A model generated the notes under the pieces. The model was not told where the DNA came from. It did no database searches and saw only the letters and a list, made by a program, of their open reading frames with translations. From an uncultured Mycoplasmatota bacterium (lineage in GTDB: Bacteria > Bacillota_I > Bacilli_A > RF39 > UBA660): 45,573 bases of DNA. The stretch's first letter is position 1. Every line of letters begins with the position of its first letter. The translations under genes were made by a program, and so were the position numbers. Shown here in pieces: positions 1-7,657 of this stretch. The stretch is taken from NCBI GenBank assembly GCA_947305065.1, contig CAMZCT010000014.1, positions 1-45,573 on the forward strand, in the 5' to 3' direction.

Positions 1-81
1 TAAAAAATATCAAATTTCGTGTGTTTTCAGTGTGTATTAATATATCATAAAAATTTATAGTTGACAAATCTTAGAATGTCA

Positions 82-108
82 TTTAAAAAGCCAGTAATCT
101 ACTAGCTT
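82..108 (-). terminator. Intrinsic terminator of the rml operon
   Basis: Read on the minus strand, a 9-bp stem (arms 100-108 and 88-96, one G-U pair) with a 3-nt loop is followed by a run of five T. It lies 10 bases after the rmlB stop codon and so closes the three-gene dTDP-rhamnose operon. I see no gene in the first 81 bases of the window. Confidence 0.75.
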
Positions 109-118
109 ATTTGCATTT

Positions 119-1141
119 TTAATACTTGTTGTTCTTCACATTTTTATTGTCTTTTAAATAACCTCCAGATAAAATGTTATCAATCCAATCTTGGTTATTC
201 ATATACCACTCAATAGTTTCTCTTATACCATCTTCGAAAGCATATTCTCTAGTCCAACCAAGTTCTCCTTCAACTTTAGATGAATCAATAGCGTATCTTA
301 AGTCGTGTCCTGGACGATCTTTAACAAATGATATTAAACTTTCATCTTTATTTAATAGTTTCAATATCGTTTTAACCATTTCTATATTAGTTCTTTCAGA
401 GTGACCACCTAGGTTGTAAACTTCTCCAACTTTACCATTTCTTACTATAAGGTCTACACCAACGTTGTGGTCGTGGACATGTATCCAGTCACGAACATTT
501 TCTCCTTTTCCATATACTGGTATTTTTTCATTTCTTAATGCTTTACTAACTACAACTGGTATCAATTTTTCTGGAAATTGATATGGGCCATAGTTATTAG
601 AACAACGTGATATTGTTACTGGTAATCCATATGTTCTATGATAAGCCATAACTAATAAATCAGCACTGGCTTTAGACGAAGAATATGGTGAAGAAGTATG
701 AATTGGGGTTTCTTCAGTAAATTTAAGATCTGGGCGATCTAATGGTAAATCTCCGTATACTTCATCAGTTGATACTTGATGATATCTTTTAACATTATAC
801 TTTCTTGAAGCATCCATTAATACTTGTGTACCAATAATATTAGTTGTTAAGAATACTCCTGGGTTTTTGATTGAATTATCTACATGTGATTCAGTAGCAA
901 AATTAATTACTGTATCAAAATTTTCTGTTAGAAATAATCTATCTATAAATTCTCTATCAGTTATATCACCATATACAAATTTAAAGTTGTTTTTTCCAAC
1001 TAACCCTTTAATATTATTATAATTTCCTGCATATGTTAATGAGTCTAAGCAAACATATTCATCTTCAGGATATTTATTTACAACGTAATGTAGATAATTA
1101 CTTCCAATAAATCCACATCCTCCGGTTACTAAACATTTCAT
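119..1141 (-). CDS. rmlB: dTDP-glucose 4,6-dehydratase RmlB
   Basis: Second enzyme of dTDP-L-rhamnose synthesis: NAD-dependent conversion of dTDP-glucose to dTDP-4-keto-6-deoxyglucose in the cytoplasm. The 340-residue length is normal for the family. The N-terminal Rossmann motif TGGCGFIGS is at about residues 6-14, STDEVYG near residue 124, and the short-chain dehydrogenase YSSSK (catalytic Tyr and Lys) near residue 153. The start overlaps the rmlCD stop by four bases (ATGA) behind a strong AGGAGG site, so the two are translationally coupled. It is the last gene of the operon. Identification is secure. The last dozen residues, rich in Asn and Lys, are probably a non-conserved tail. Confidence 0.97.
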   Translation of the reverse strand: MKCLVTGGCGFIGSNYLHYVVNKYPEDEYVCLDSLTYAGNYNNIKGLVGKNNFKFVYGDITDREFIDRLFLTENFDTVINFATESHVDNSIKNPGVFLTTNIIGTQVLMDASRKYNVKRYHQVSTDEVYGDLPLDRPDLKFTEETPIHTSSPYSSSKASADLLVMAYHRTYGLPVTISRCSNNYGPYQFPEKLIPVVVSKALRNEKIPVYGKGENVRDWIHVHDHNVGVDLIVRNGKVGEVYNLGGHSERTNIEMVKTILKLLNKDESLISFVKDRPGHDLRYAIDSSKVEGELGWTREYAFEDGIRETIEWYMNNQDWIDNILSGGYLKDNKNVKNNKY

Positions 1142-2598
1142 TTTTCAAACCTCCTTAGAACTAATTGTTCTTCTTTTAATTCTCGGCAATATCTATCAGT
1201 AGCATCCTGCCATGAAGGTAGTCTTTGTAGACCTATTTCTTCAATTTTTGATTTATCTAGTTTGGAATTTAGTGGTCGATAAGCCATCTTCTTACCTTTA
1301 TAGTATTCTTCTGTAGATACTCTTTTGACTCTTACATCTTTGTCATTAATTTTGAAGATGTATTCAGCAAATTCTGCCCATGAACAATATTCTTCATTTG
1401 TCACATGATATGTTCCGTAATTATCTGTTTGAGATAAGTTATATAATAAATGTGATAAATCTACAGTATAGGTTGGTGAACCAATTTGATCATCTACTAC
1501 TGTTAATTCTTTGTGAGTATCAGCAAGATTTAACATGGTCCTAATAAAGTTTTTACCATTTATACCAAATACCCAAGACGTTCTACAGACAAAGTGTTTT
1601 GGGTTCTTTCTTATTTCTTCTTCGCCTAGATATTTTGTTTTTCCATAAAAACTCTTTGGATTTGGTTTATCATCTGGTACATATAAACCTTTCTTTGTTC
1701 CATCAAAGACATAATCAGTTGATAAATATATTACTTTAGCATCAACTTTAATAGCTGCTTCGGTAATATTTCTACAGCCATCAACGTTTATTTTGGTAAC
1801 TAGTTCTTTTTCATCTTCTGCTTTATCAACAGCTGTCCATGCTGCACAGTGGAAGATAACATCTGGTTTAAATTTCCCAATTACTTCCATTACTTTTTCT
1901 CTATCTGTAATATCCATACTGGAAACATCAGTACTTAAAATATTCTCTTCTTTAATACCATTAGCTAGTAATTCTCTTCTAATATCAAATCCCAATTGAC
2001 CGTTAGAACCAGTAATTAAATATTTGTCTTGTCTTCTTTTAAATATAACCTTATTTTCTTTAATTCCAGGATGAACCTGGTCTTTTGCAGAAAGTAACGG
2101 TTCAGATATACCATTAGCTTTTAGTATTTTATCCCAATCTATTCCTATATCAGGATCATCCCATTTGATTCCGCCTTCCATTTTAGGAGCATATTCATTG
2201 TCAACTAAATATTGGAAACGAGTATCGTCTTCTAATGCTACAAAACCATGAGCAAAACCTCTTGGAACAAACAATTGCTTATTATTATTGTCTGTTAACT
2301 CAATGTAGAAATATTGTCCATATGTAGGGGAATCAACACGCATATCAACAACTACGTCAATTGCTCTTCCTTTAATAACTTCTACTATCTTAGCTTGACA
2401 GAAAGGATTCTTTTGAAAATGTAAACCTCTTAGCGTTCCTTTTAAACTGCTACTTCTATTTGTTTGTTCAACTGCTTTAAATTGTAGAGGAGTATATCGC
2501 TTTTTATTATAATATTCTTCGAAAAAACCTCTGTTATCACCGTATCTATCGATTTCTATAACATAGCAGTCTTTTAAATTTGTATCGATTAGTTTCAT
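1138..2598 (-). CDS. rmlCD: RmlC-RmlD fusion: dTDP-4-dehydrorhamnose 3,5-epimerase and reductase
   Basis: One 486-residue protein appears to carry the last two steps of dTDP-L-rhamnose synthesis. Residues about 1-185 are a cupin-type RmlC epimerase (GDNRGFF, RGLHFQ with the catalytic His, FVPRGFAHGF). Residues about 190-486 are an RmlD reductase (ITGSNGQLG nucleotide-binding loop, STDYVFDG, and YGKTK with catalytic Tyr and Lys). The stretch between them is only a short basic linker. The two enzymes are usually separate, so the fusion is the notable feature. The start overlaps the 3' end of the HTH-rmlA gene by 53 bases. It is nevertheless the right start, because an AAGAGG site lies 8 bases upstream and the N-terminus matches ordinary RmlC. 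Confidence 0.95.
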   Translation of the reverse strand: MKLIDTNLKDCYVIEIDRYGDNRGFFEEYYNKKRYTPLQFKAVEQTNRSSSLKGTLRGLHFQKNPFCQAKIVEVIKGRAIDVVVDMRVDSPTYGQYFYIELTDNNNKQLFVPRGFAHGFVALEDDTRFQYLVDNEYAPKMEGGIKWDDPDIGIDWDKILKANGISEPLLSAKDQVHPGIKENKVIFKRRQDKYLITGSNGQLGFDIRRELLANGIKEENILSTDVSSMDITDREKVMEVIGKFKPDVIFHCAAWTAVDKAEDEKELVTKINVDGCRNITEAAIKVDAKVIYLSTDYVFDGTKKGLYVPDDKPNPKSFYGKTKYLGEEEIRKNPKHFVCRTSWVFGINGKNFIRTMLNLADTHKELTVVDDQIGSPTYTVDLSHLLYNLSQTDNYGTYHVTNEEYCSWAEFAEYIFKINDKDVRVKRVSTEEYYKGKKMAYRPLNSKLDKSKIEEIGLQRLPSWQDATDRYCRELKEEQLVLRRFEK

Positions 2599-3712
2599 TT
2601 TGTATACCTCTTAATACTTTCTTTAAATATTGTCCATAACTATTTTTTTCTAGTTCTCTAGCTCTCTCCTCTAATTCTTTTTCTGTTATCCAATTGTTGT
2701 CATATGCTATTTTCTCAGGGCAACAAATGACAGTATCACTTCTATTTTCCTCATTGCAAACAAATTCTGCAGCATCTTGATATGATTTAAATGTTCCAGT
2801 GTCATACCACGAAAATCCTTCTCTTAATAATCTAGCCTTCAATCTATTTTCTCGAAGGTATATGTCGTTAAGTGAAGTAATTTCTAATTCATTTCTCTCT
2901 GATGGCTTTACTGTTTTAGCTTTTTCTGATACTCCTTTAGGATAAAAATATAATCCTGTAATTGCATAATCTGATTTTGGATGTGTTGGTTTTTCTTCTA
3001 CACTCAACACATTATTTTGTTTGTCTAATTCCATAATACCAAATCTTTGTGGATCCCATACTTTATTACCAAAAATGGTAGCAATATTGTTTCTAGCATT
3101 GATAACAGCTTGATTTAATTCTCTTTTTAAGCCACTACCATAGAAGATATTATCACCTAAAATCATGGCACATGGATTGTCTCCAATAAATTTCTCACCA
3201 ATTATAAAAGCTTGGGCAAGTCCTTCAGGTTTTGGTTGAACTGCATAGTTGATATTAATACCAAATTGTTTTCCATCATTTAATAGTTTTTGGAATGCCT
3301 TTTGGTCTTCTGGTGTAGTAATAACTAGAATATCCCTTATTCCAGCTTGCATTAAAACTGACAAAGAATAATAAATCATCGGTTTATCATATACTGGAAG
3401 TAATTGTTTACTTACAGCTTTTGTTATTGGATACATTCTTGTACCTGATCCACCAGCAAGTATTATTCCTTTAAAGTCTTTTGCATCGATATTTGGTTGA
3501 CCAAATATAAGGTCTTCTATGTCGATGTTATATATTTCTACTAATTTTCGAAGTTCTTCGAATGTTATTTTTTTATTCCCGTTTTCTATTCTTATTATGG
3601 TATCTCTACTAATGTTAGCCGTTACAGCAACTTCTTCTTGCGTTAAGCCAGAATTCTTTCTAGCTTCCCTTAACTTATCTCCCAAGTTAAATGAGTCTAA
3701 TCTTTTACTCAT
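2546..3712 (-). CDS. rmlA: Glucose-1-phosphate thymidylyltransferase RmlA with N-terminal XRE helix-turn-helix
   Basis: First enzyme of the pathway: dTTP plus glucose-1-phosphate gives dTDP-glucose. Residues about 10-70 form an XRE/Cro-type helix-turn-helix (LREARKNSGLTQEEVA, then SRDTIIRIENG). From residue 80 the protein is a normal RmlA, with the nucleotidyltransferase loop LAGGSGTRMYP near residue 85, LLPVYDKPMIYY, LGDNIFYGSG and EEKPTHPKS. The two parts are in one uninterrupted frame and the total is 388 residues, against about 290 for plain RmlA. The C-terminus carries about 20 extra residues that overlap the start of rmlCD. A perfect inverted repeat covers its promoter, so I infer that the HTH part autoregulates the operon. 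The enzyme assignment is firm; the DNA-binding role is inference. Confidence 0.95.
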   Translation of the reverse strand: MSKRLDSFNLGDKLREARKNSGLTQEEVAVTANISRDTIIRIENGNKKITFEELRKLVEIYNIDIEDLIFGQPNIDAKDFKGIILAGGSGTRMYPITKAVSKQLLPVYDKPMIYYSLSVLMQAGIRDILVITTPEDQKAFQKLLNDGKQFGININYAVQPKPEGLAQAFIIGEKFIGDNPCAMILGDNIFYGSGLKRELNQAVINARNNIATIFGNKVWDPQRFGIMELDKQNNVLSVEEKPTHPKSDYAITGLYFYPKGVSEKAKTVKPSERNELEITSLNDIYLRENRLKARLLREGFSWYDTGTFKSYQDAAEFVCNEENRSDTVICCPEKIAYDNNWITEKELEERARELEKNSYGQYLKKVLRGIQNETNRYKFKRLLCYRNR

Positions 3713-3731
3713 TTTTTCACCTCTTGCTCAT

Positions 3732-3760
3732 ATTATAACCACCAATGTTGAAATAATCAA
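3732..3760 (-). promoter_or_regulatory. Promoter of the rml operon
   Basis: On the minus strand, -35 TTGATT (3755-3760) and -10 TATAAT (3732-3737) are separated by exactly 17 bases. The -10 lies about 20 bases before the HTH-rmlA ATG, and a GAGGTG-like ribosome site falls between them. Confidence 0.75.
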
Positions 3761-3764
3761 CATT
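3744..3764. promoter_or_regulatory. Perfect inverted repeat, probable operator of HTH-RmlA
   Basis: The 8-base arms AATGTTGA (3744-3751) and TCAACATT (3757-3764) are perfectly complementary with a 5-base AATAA spacer. The repeat covers the whole -35 element and most of the -35/-10 spacer of the rml promoter. The size and symmetry suit a dimeric XRE-type repressor, and the first gene downstream encodes such a domain. I found no second complete copy of the repeat elsewhere in the window. Function is inferred from position. Confidence 0.6.
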
Positions 3765-3782
3765 TTAAATGATAAAACAATA

Positions 3783-3808
3783 AAAAAATGTCTTTTGAGA
3801 CGTTTTTT
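3783..3808. terminator. Bidirectional-looking A/T-flanked hairpin
   Basis: An 11-bp stem (3783-3793 and 3798-3808, one G-U) with a 4-base loop has T-runs on both strands. It sits between the lipoprotein gene terminator and the rml promoter. It may be a second terminator insulating the rml promoter from upstream read-through. Confidence 0.5.
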
Positions 3809-3883
3809 GTTTTATAAATGCAAAAAAATACAACATTTATTTTTTAACAAATACTGGTGTACCTTCAAAAATATCAAAATGTC

Positions 3884-3910
3884 AAAAAAAGCACTAGTAT
3901 TAAACTAGTG
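3884..3910 (-). terminator. Intrinsic terminator of the lipoprotein gene
   Basis: A 7-bp stem (3892-3898 and 3904-3910) with a 5-base loop is followed on the minus strand by seven T. It begins immediately after the stop codon of the lipoprotein gene. Confidence 0.8.
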
Positions 3911-4384
3911 TTATTTTTCACAATATACATTTTTTATTGGATTATATTCATATTGAACTATTTTTTCTTGATTATATTTATTTTTATCTAATTCAACAAA
4001 GTATAGATAGAATTTTATTGCACATTCATCGCACGTTTTATTGATATTAAACCTAGCGTGAATTTCATTGTCTTCTTCTTTTATTCCTGCTAGTGACTCT
4101 ATCTTACCATTACAATATCTGTCTTCACCAATTAGTACCAAGTAGTTGTACTTTTCAAATTTTTCAGCTGTAATATCAGGATGGAAATCATAATGGTTTT
4201 CTACTTCTTGTAATTTATCATAGCTACTTATCAACATATTACGATATGCTATTCGGTCACTATCTATTTGACCACCTTCGTAGTATTTAACTTTTTCAAA
4301 TTCATCTACTATTTCTTCCTTTTTTAGTAGATCACAACCTGTTATACAAATCATAAGCATTATTGCTAATATTATTTTTTTCAT
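3911..4384 (-). CDS. Small lipoprotein of unknown function
   Basis: A 157-residue protein with a short positive N-terminus (MKK), a hydrophobic stretch and a lipobox ITGC. Cys17 would be the lipidated residue, so the mature protein should be anchored on the outer face of the membrane. The mature part is acidic and contains CDEC and other Cys residues that could form disulfides. I do not recognise a family. It has its own promoter and terminator and so appears to be a single-gene unit, next to an acyltransferase gene. The ribosome site is AGGTGAT, 4 bases before ATG. Confidence 0.75.
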   Translation of the reverse strand: MKKIILAIMLMICITGCDLLKKEEIVDEFEKVKYYEGGQIDSDRIAYRNMLISSYDKLQEVENHYDFHPDITAEKFEKYNYLVLIGEDRYCNGKIESLAGIKEEDNEIHARFNINKTCDECAIKFYLYFVELDKNKYNQEKIVQYEYNPIKNVYCEK

Positions 4385-4400
4385 ACTATCACCTATTATA

Positions 4401-4428
4401 AGTATATCATTTATAGTTAAATATTCAA
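4401..4428 (-). promoter_or_regulatory. Promoter of the lipoprotein gene
   Basis: TTGAAT (4423-4428) and TATACT (4401-4406) are 16 bases apart on the minus strand. An adjacent TATAAT at 4395-4400 is an alternative -10, but it would leave almost no leader before the ribosome site. Confidence 0.5.
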
Positions 4429-4471
4429 ACTATTTATGATTGCATACTTTTATGCTTTTACTACGGAATTA

Positions 4472-5599
4472 TCAGACAGCTATTTTTTTATTAAATGTCT
4501 TGTTAAAGCCTGTAAAAATGTAATTTATAAATTTCCAAAAATAATCTAATATATATGAAGATATATATGTAAGAATTAATAGCACTATCAAACTAGGAAC
4601 TGCCCATTTAAGACCAACTACTACTTTTACAACTGGATAAAAGTAATAACAGTAGAACGAATGGATTAACCACATGTTAGTACTATTAACTCCTATATTA
4701 GTAAATACTCTTTTAATTGGAGGCATTTCATTAAGGAAATCCATTAGTGTTATTATTAGGAATGGAACGTATAGAATATCTAGTTCTTTACCCAATACTA
4801 TTAACCTTAAATACATTATTGCTAAAAGGATTAATAAATCTTTTACTATATTCAGATTTAATTTTTCTTTTATTTTTATTAATAGGTTTTCTTTAGCAAA
4901 AATCATTCCTACCCAGAAACTAACAATTGATAAAGAAGCTGGGGTAAAAAAAGTTGTATATAGATAACTGTTACTAAGTGGTCCAAGCTGTTCAATATTA
5001 CCAATTCCCGGAAAAATGCACAATAGTGATATGCTTGTTATTATTACTAGGAAAATATTCTTTGGTAGTGTTTTATTATCAATTATTTCTTTAACTAATG
5101 GAAAAGATAAAATCGCTATTAAGTAGCTTTTTAAAAACCACCACTCTCCATTTAATGACCAAGATTCACCAATGAAGTTTCTAAATATCTCCATAAAACT
5201 AACGCTGTCAAAACGTGCATAGATACTAGGATCAGCACAATATGCGCCTTGATTAGTAAAAAATATCAAAGCTATTGGTATAAAAATCAAGAATACTTTC
5301 CAATAAGATTTGTATAACTTTTTAAGGTTATTTATAATGCTAAAATCTTTTTTTTCTGCTTGTTTATACACCCCATAACCGCCAAGGAAGAAAAATAAAG
5401 GAACACATATTTGTCCAAAATCGCCTAAATAAGAAATAAGACTGTCCTCATTAATATTTATCAAATGTTTTAATTCTCCACCAGCAATTCTTTCTGGTAG
5501 AGACCATAAATGATGCATAAGCATTAATAAAATACCAATGCCTTTAATAGCTTTTGTATCTGTCGATAGAAACTCTTCTCTTTTTGTTGCTTTTAACAT
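4472..5599 (-). CDS. Membrane acyltransferase, acyltransferase-3 family
   Basis: A 375-residue polytopic membrane protein with about ten hydrophobic segments. Near residue 30 it has the first-helix His pattern MLMHHLW typical of acyltransferase family 3 (the OatA N-domain and WecH type), which O-acetylates cell-surface sugars using a cytoplasmic acyl donor. A WWFLKSYL-like segment further on also fits. There is no extracellular SGNH esterase-like domain, so this is the membrane half only. The start is supported by GGTGAT 5 bases upstream of ATG. It is transcribed divergently from the TraX-like gene. The substrate is unknown; the nearby polysaccharide locus suggests a surface glycan. Confidence 0.85.
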   Translation of the reverse strand: MLKATKREEFLSTDTKAIKGIGILLMLMHHLWSLPERIAGGELKHLININEDSLISYLGDFGQICVPLFFFLGGYGVYKQAEKKDFSIINNLKKLYKSYWKVFLIFIPIALIFFTNQGAYCADPSIYARFDSVSFMEIFRNFIGESWSLNGEWWFLKSYLIAILSFPLVKEIIDNKTLPKNIFLVIITSISLLCIFPGIGNIEQLGPLSNSYLYTTFFTPASLSIVSFWVGMIFAKENLLIKIKEKLNLNIVKDLLILLAIMYLRLIVLGKELDILYVPFLIITLMDFLNEMPPIKRVFTNIGVNSTNMWLIHSFYCYYFYPVVKVVVGLKWAVPSLIVLLILTYISSYILDYFWKFINYIFTGFNKTFNKKIAV

Positions 5600-5699
5600 A
5601 TGGTATCACCATAATAATTATATCATTTTTCCTTTAATAAATGTCTTCTTATTGATTTATTATGATAATAAAGAGATAATTATATAAGAGTTGATGTTA

Positions 5700-6362
5700 A
5701 TGAGTAGTTTTGTATTAAAAATTATTGGTATTATTTCTATGCTGATTGATCACATTGGATTTGTTTTTTATGATACATTGCCTTTAAGAATAATTGGTAG
5801 ATTGGCTTTTCCAATTTTTGCTTTTCAATCAGTTATAGGATTTGAACATACTAGTAACAAAAAGAAGCATTTTTTAAAGTTATTTTTGTTTGGTCTTATT
5901 TCTCAGATTCCTTTTTCTTTATTGTATATAATAACTAAACAGCCGATGATGATAAACGTAATGTTTACTATCCTTTTGGGACTTTTATCTATTTACACTT
6001 TTGAAACGTTCGAAAATAAAATTAATGGATTTATTGCTGTTTTTTTAATAAGTATTATTGGTGAGGCATTAAGAGTTGATTATGGTTTATTTGGTATACT
6101 AACTATATTCTTTTTTTATTATTTTAAAGAGAGTAAAGTTAAATCTTGTGTTGCTTTTAGTCTTCTCTTTATACTTCGTTTTATATTGTATATTATCTAT
6201 GTAGATACAATTGATTATTTGTTTATTTTATTAGCTACTCTAGCCGCTTTAATTCCTATCTGTTTGTATAACAATAAAGAAGGAAGAAAAAGCAAGTATT
6301 TGTTTTATGTATTCTATCCTCTACATATGATTATATTGTATTTAATATATCTTTTTAAATAA
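5700..6362 (+). CDS. TraX-like integral membrane protein
   Basis: The only convincing plus-strand gene. The roughly 220-residue polytopic protein matches the TraX family. Its N-terminus has KIIGIISMLIDHIG followed by LRIIGRLAFPIFAFQ and an FxHTxNKKxH-like basic turn, then several membrane helices. In F-type plasmids TraX is involved in pilin acetylation. Chromosomal homologues are common in Firmicutes and their substrate is not established. In-frame start codons exist at 5691 (TTG), 5694 and 5700. I prefer 5700 because AAGAG lies 9 bases upstream and the family motif begins soon after. It ends at a bidirectional terminator shared with the convergent DUF616 gene. Confidence 0.85.
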   Translation: MSSFVLKIIGIISMLIDHIGFVFYDTLPLRIIGRLAFPIFAFQSVIGFEHTSNKKKHFLKLFLFGLISQIPFSLLYIITKQPMMINVMFTILLGLLSIYTFETFENKINGFIAVFLISIIGEALRVDYGLFGILTIFFFYYFKESKVKSCVAFSLLFILRFILYIIYVDTIDYLFILLATLAALIPICLYNNKEGRKSKYLFYVFYPLHMIILYLIYLFK

Positions 6363-6364
6363 AC

Positions 6365-6396
6365 AAAAGAAATAACAAAACTATGTTATTTCTTTT
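6365..6396. terminator. Bidirectional terminator between convergent genes
   Basis: A 13-bp perfect stem (6365-6377 and 6384-6396) with a 6-base loop is flanked by T-runs on the plus strand and A-rich sequence on the other side. It serves the TraX gene from the left. On the minus strand it also covers the stop codon of the DUF616 gene, ending the long polysaccharide operon. Confidence 0.85.
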
Positions 6397-7630
6397 TTAT
6401 ATTTCTTATTTTAGATATTAATTTCCATGATTTACTATTCATAATAGTATCATAAACTTTATACAAATCGTCATATTGTTGTTTTAATACAATATTATCA
6501 TTTAATTGTTTGTCTATTTCTTTATTTTTTTCTGCTAATTTATTATTTAATGAATCAATTTGTAATTGCATTTCCTCTTTTATTAATTCTTTTTGGGTTT
6601 TTAATTCTAGATCTTTGATGTATATTTTTTCTACTAGAACACTTCTACTATTTCTGATTATTTCAAATTCAATTGTTATTTTATCGGATTTATCAAAGTC
6701 GCCGTTAAACACTATTACAGGTGTATCATAAAAAATTATAGCATCATTAATAATTCTAGTATTAATGTATTCTATTTTTGTTTTAGTTTTATTAATTTTA
6801 AGATTTTTTATAATGCTACCAATTTCATCAAATAAATAGAGAGTTATAGTATTTGTTTTTTTAGGACAAGTATGACTAATTCTAACTTTGTTATCAATTA
6901 TTTCAATTTTATCATCTATTACTAGGTGAAAATCAAATTTATCCATTTGACTAAATAGAATTCTATAATTTAAATATGCTATTTTTTGATGGCCCATATG
7001 TTTGAAATAATCATTGTCAAAAGCCCAAGCATCCAGGTATTGTAATTTGATGTTTCTTTTCCATTGACAATAATTAAACGACAATTGATCTCGTTTTGTA
7101 TAATTAACAATTTTATCGAACCAATCTTTCATAAGGTCTTTAACTGAGTCCATGTTTTTTCTAACTAATATTGTAGTTTCTACTAATCCGTTATGTTTCG
7201 GATATTTTTCTTTTTTTAATAGTGTTTCTATTTTCTTGATATTTTCTATTTTATCTTTGTTTAATTCTACACAAGAGTTTAATTCATCGTATATACAATC
7301 CCTAAATTGGTGTTTAAATACAACCATATCATGATTTTCTAAATCACATTCTTTTTTTATAAATTCACTAACTGGTTTGATAATTTTTACAGCACCATCG
7401 ATCCAAATAGAAAGATCGTGTTCAGGTAAATATTTATAAAACATTATTTTTACCTTCCTTGAAAGTGTCCAATTATCCAAATCTTCTTCTAGGTAGGTTA
7501 TATTCCACGTTTTAGATTTTAAATTTCTATTATTGGTGAAACAAATATAGTCGACACCTTTCTCTTTCTTATCTAGTTCAATCAATTTATCATAATTTCC
7601 AGTTATGCATGTATATACAACTATTTTCAT
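6386..7630 (-). CDS. DUF616 (TOD1/MUCI70-like) glycosyltransferase-like protein
   Basis: A 414-residue protein. Residues 1-210 resemble the DUF616 family: YTCITGNYDKL at the N-terminus, DYICFTNNR, SRKVKIMFYKYLPEHDLSIWIDG near residues 57-79, and a conserved region ending in NYCQWKRNI. Members are often found in bacterial polysaccharide loci and are treated as glycosyltransferases, but their activity is mostly unproven. After a beta-rich middle, residues about 345-395 form a coiled coil (LQIDSLNNKLAEKNKEID), which suggests oligomerisation or docking to other locus proteins. It is the last gene of the polysaccharide operon, with a GGGAG site before ATG. No signal peptide is seen, so it is probably cytoplasmic. 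Confidence 0.75.
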   Translation of the reverse strand: MKIVVYTCITGNYDKLIELDKKEKGVDYICFTNNRNLKSKTWNITYLEEDLDNWTLSRKVKIMFYKYLPEHDLSIWIDGAVKIIKPVSEFIKKECDLENHDMVVFKHQFRDCIYDELNSCVELNKDKIENIKKIETLLKKEKYPKHNGLVETTILVRKNMDSVKDLMKDWFDKIVNYTKRDQLSFNYCQWKRNIKLQYLDAWAFDNDYFKHMGHQKIAYLNYRILFSQMDKFDFHLVIDDKIEIIDNKVRISHTCPKKTNTITLYLFDEIGSIIKNLKINKTKTKIEYINTRIINDAIIFYDTPVIVFNGDFDKSDKITIEFEIIRNSRSVLVEKIYIKDLELKTQKELIKEEMQLQIDSLNNKLAEKNKEIDKQLNDNIVLKQQYDDLYKVYDTIMNSKSWKLISKIRNIKKK

Positions 7631-7657
7631 ATTTAATCTCCCATCAGAATTGTTTTA

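Noticed and set aside
61..89. TTGACA-like -35 on the plus strand near the left edge
   Set aside because: No acceptable -10 at 16-18 bases and no plus-strand gene follows; it lies in the rml terminator region.
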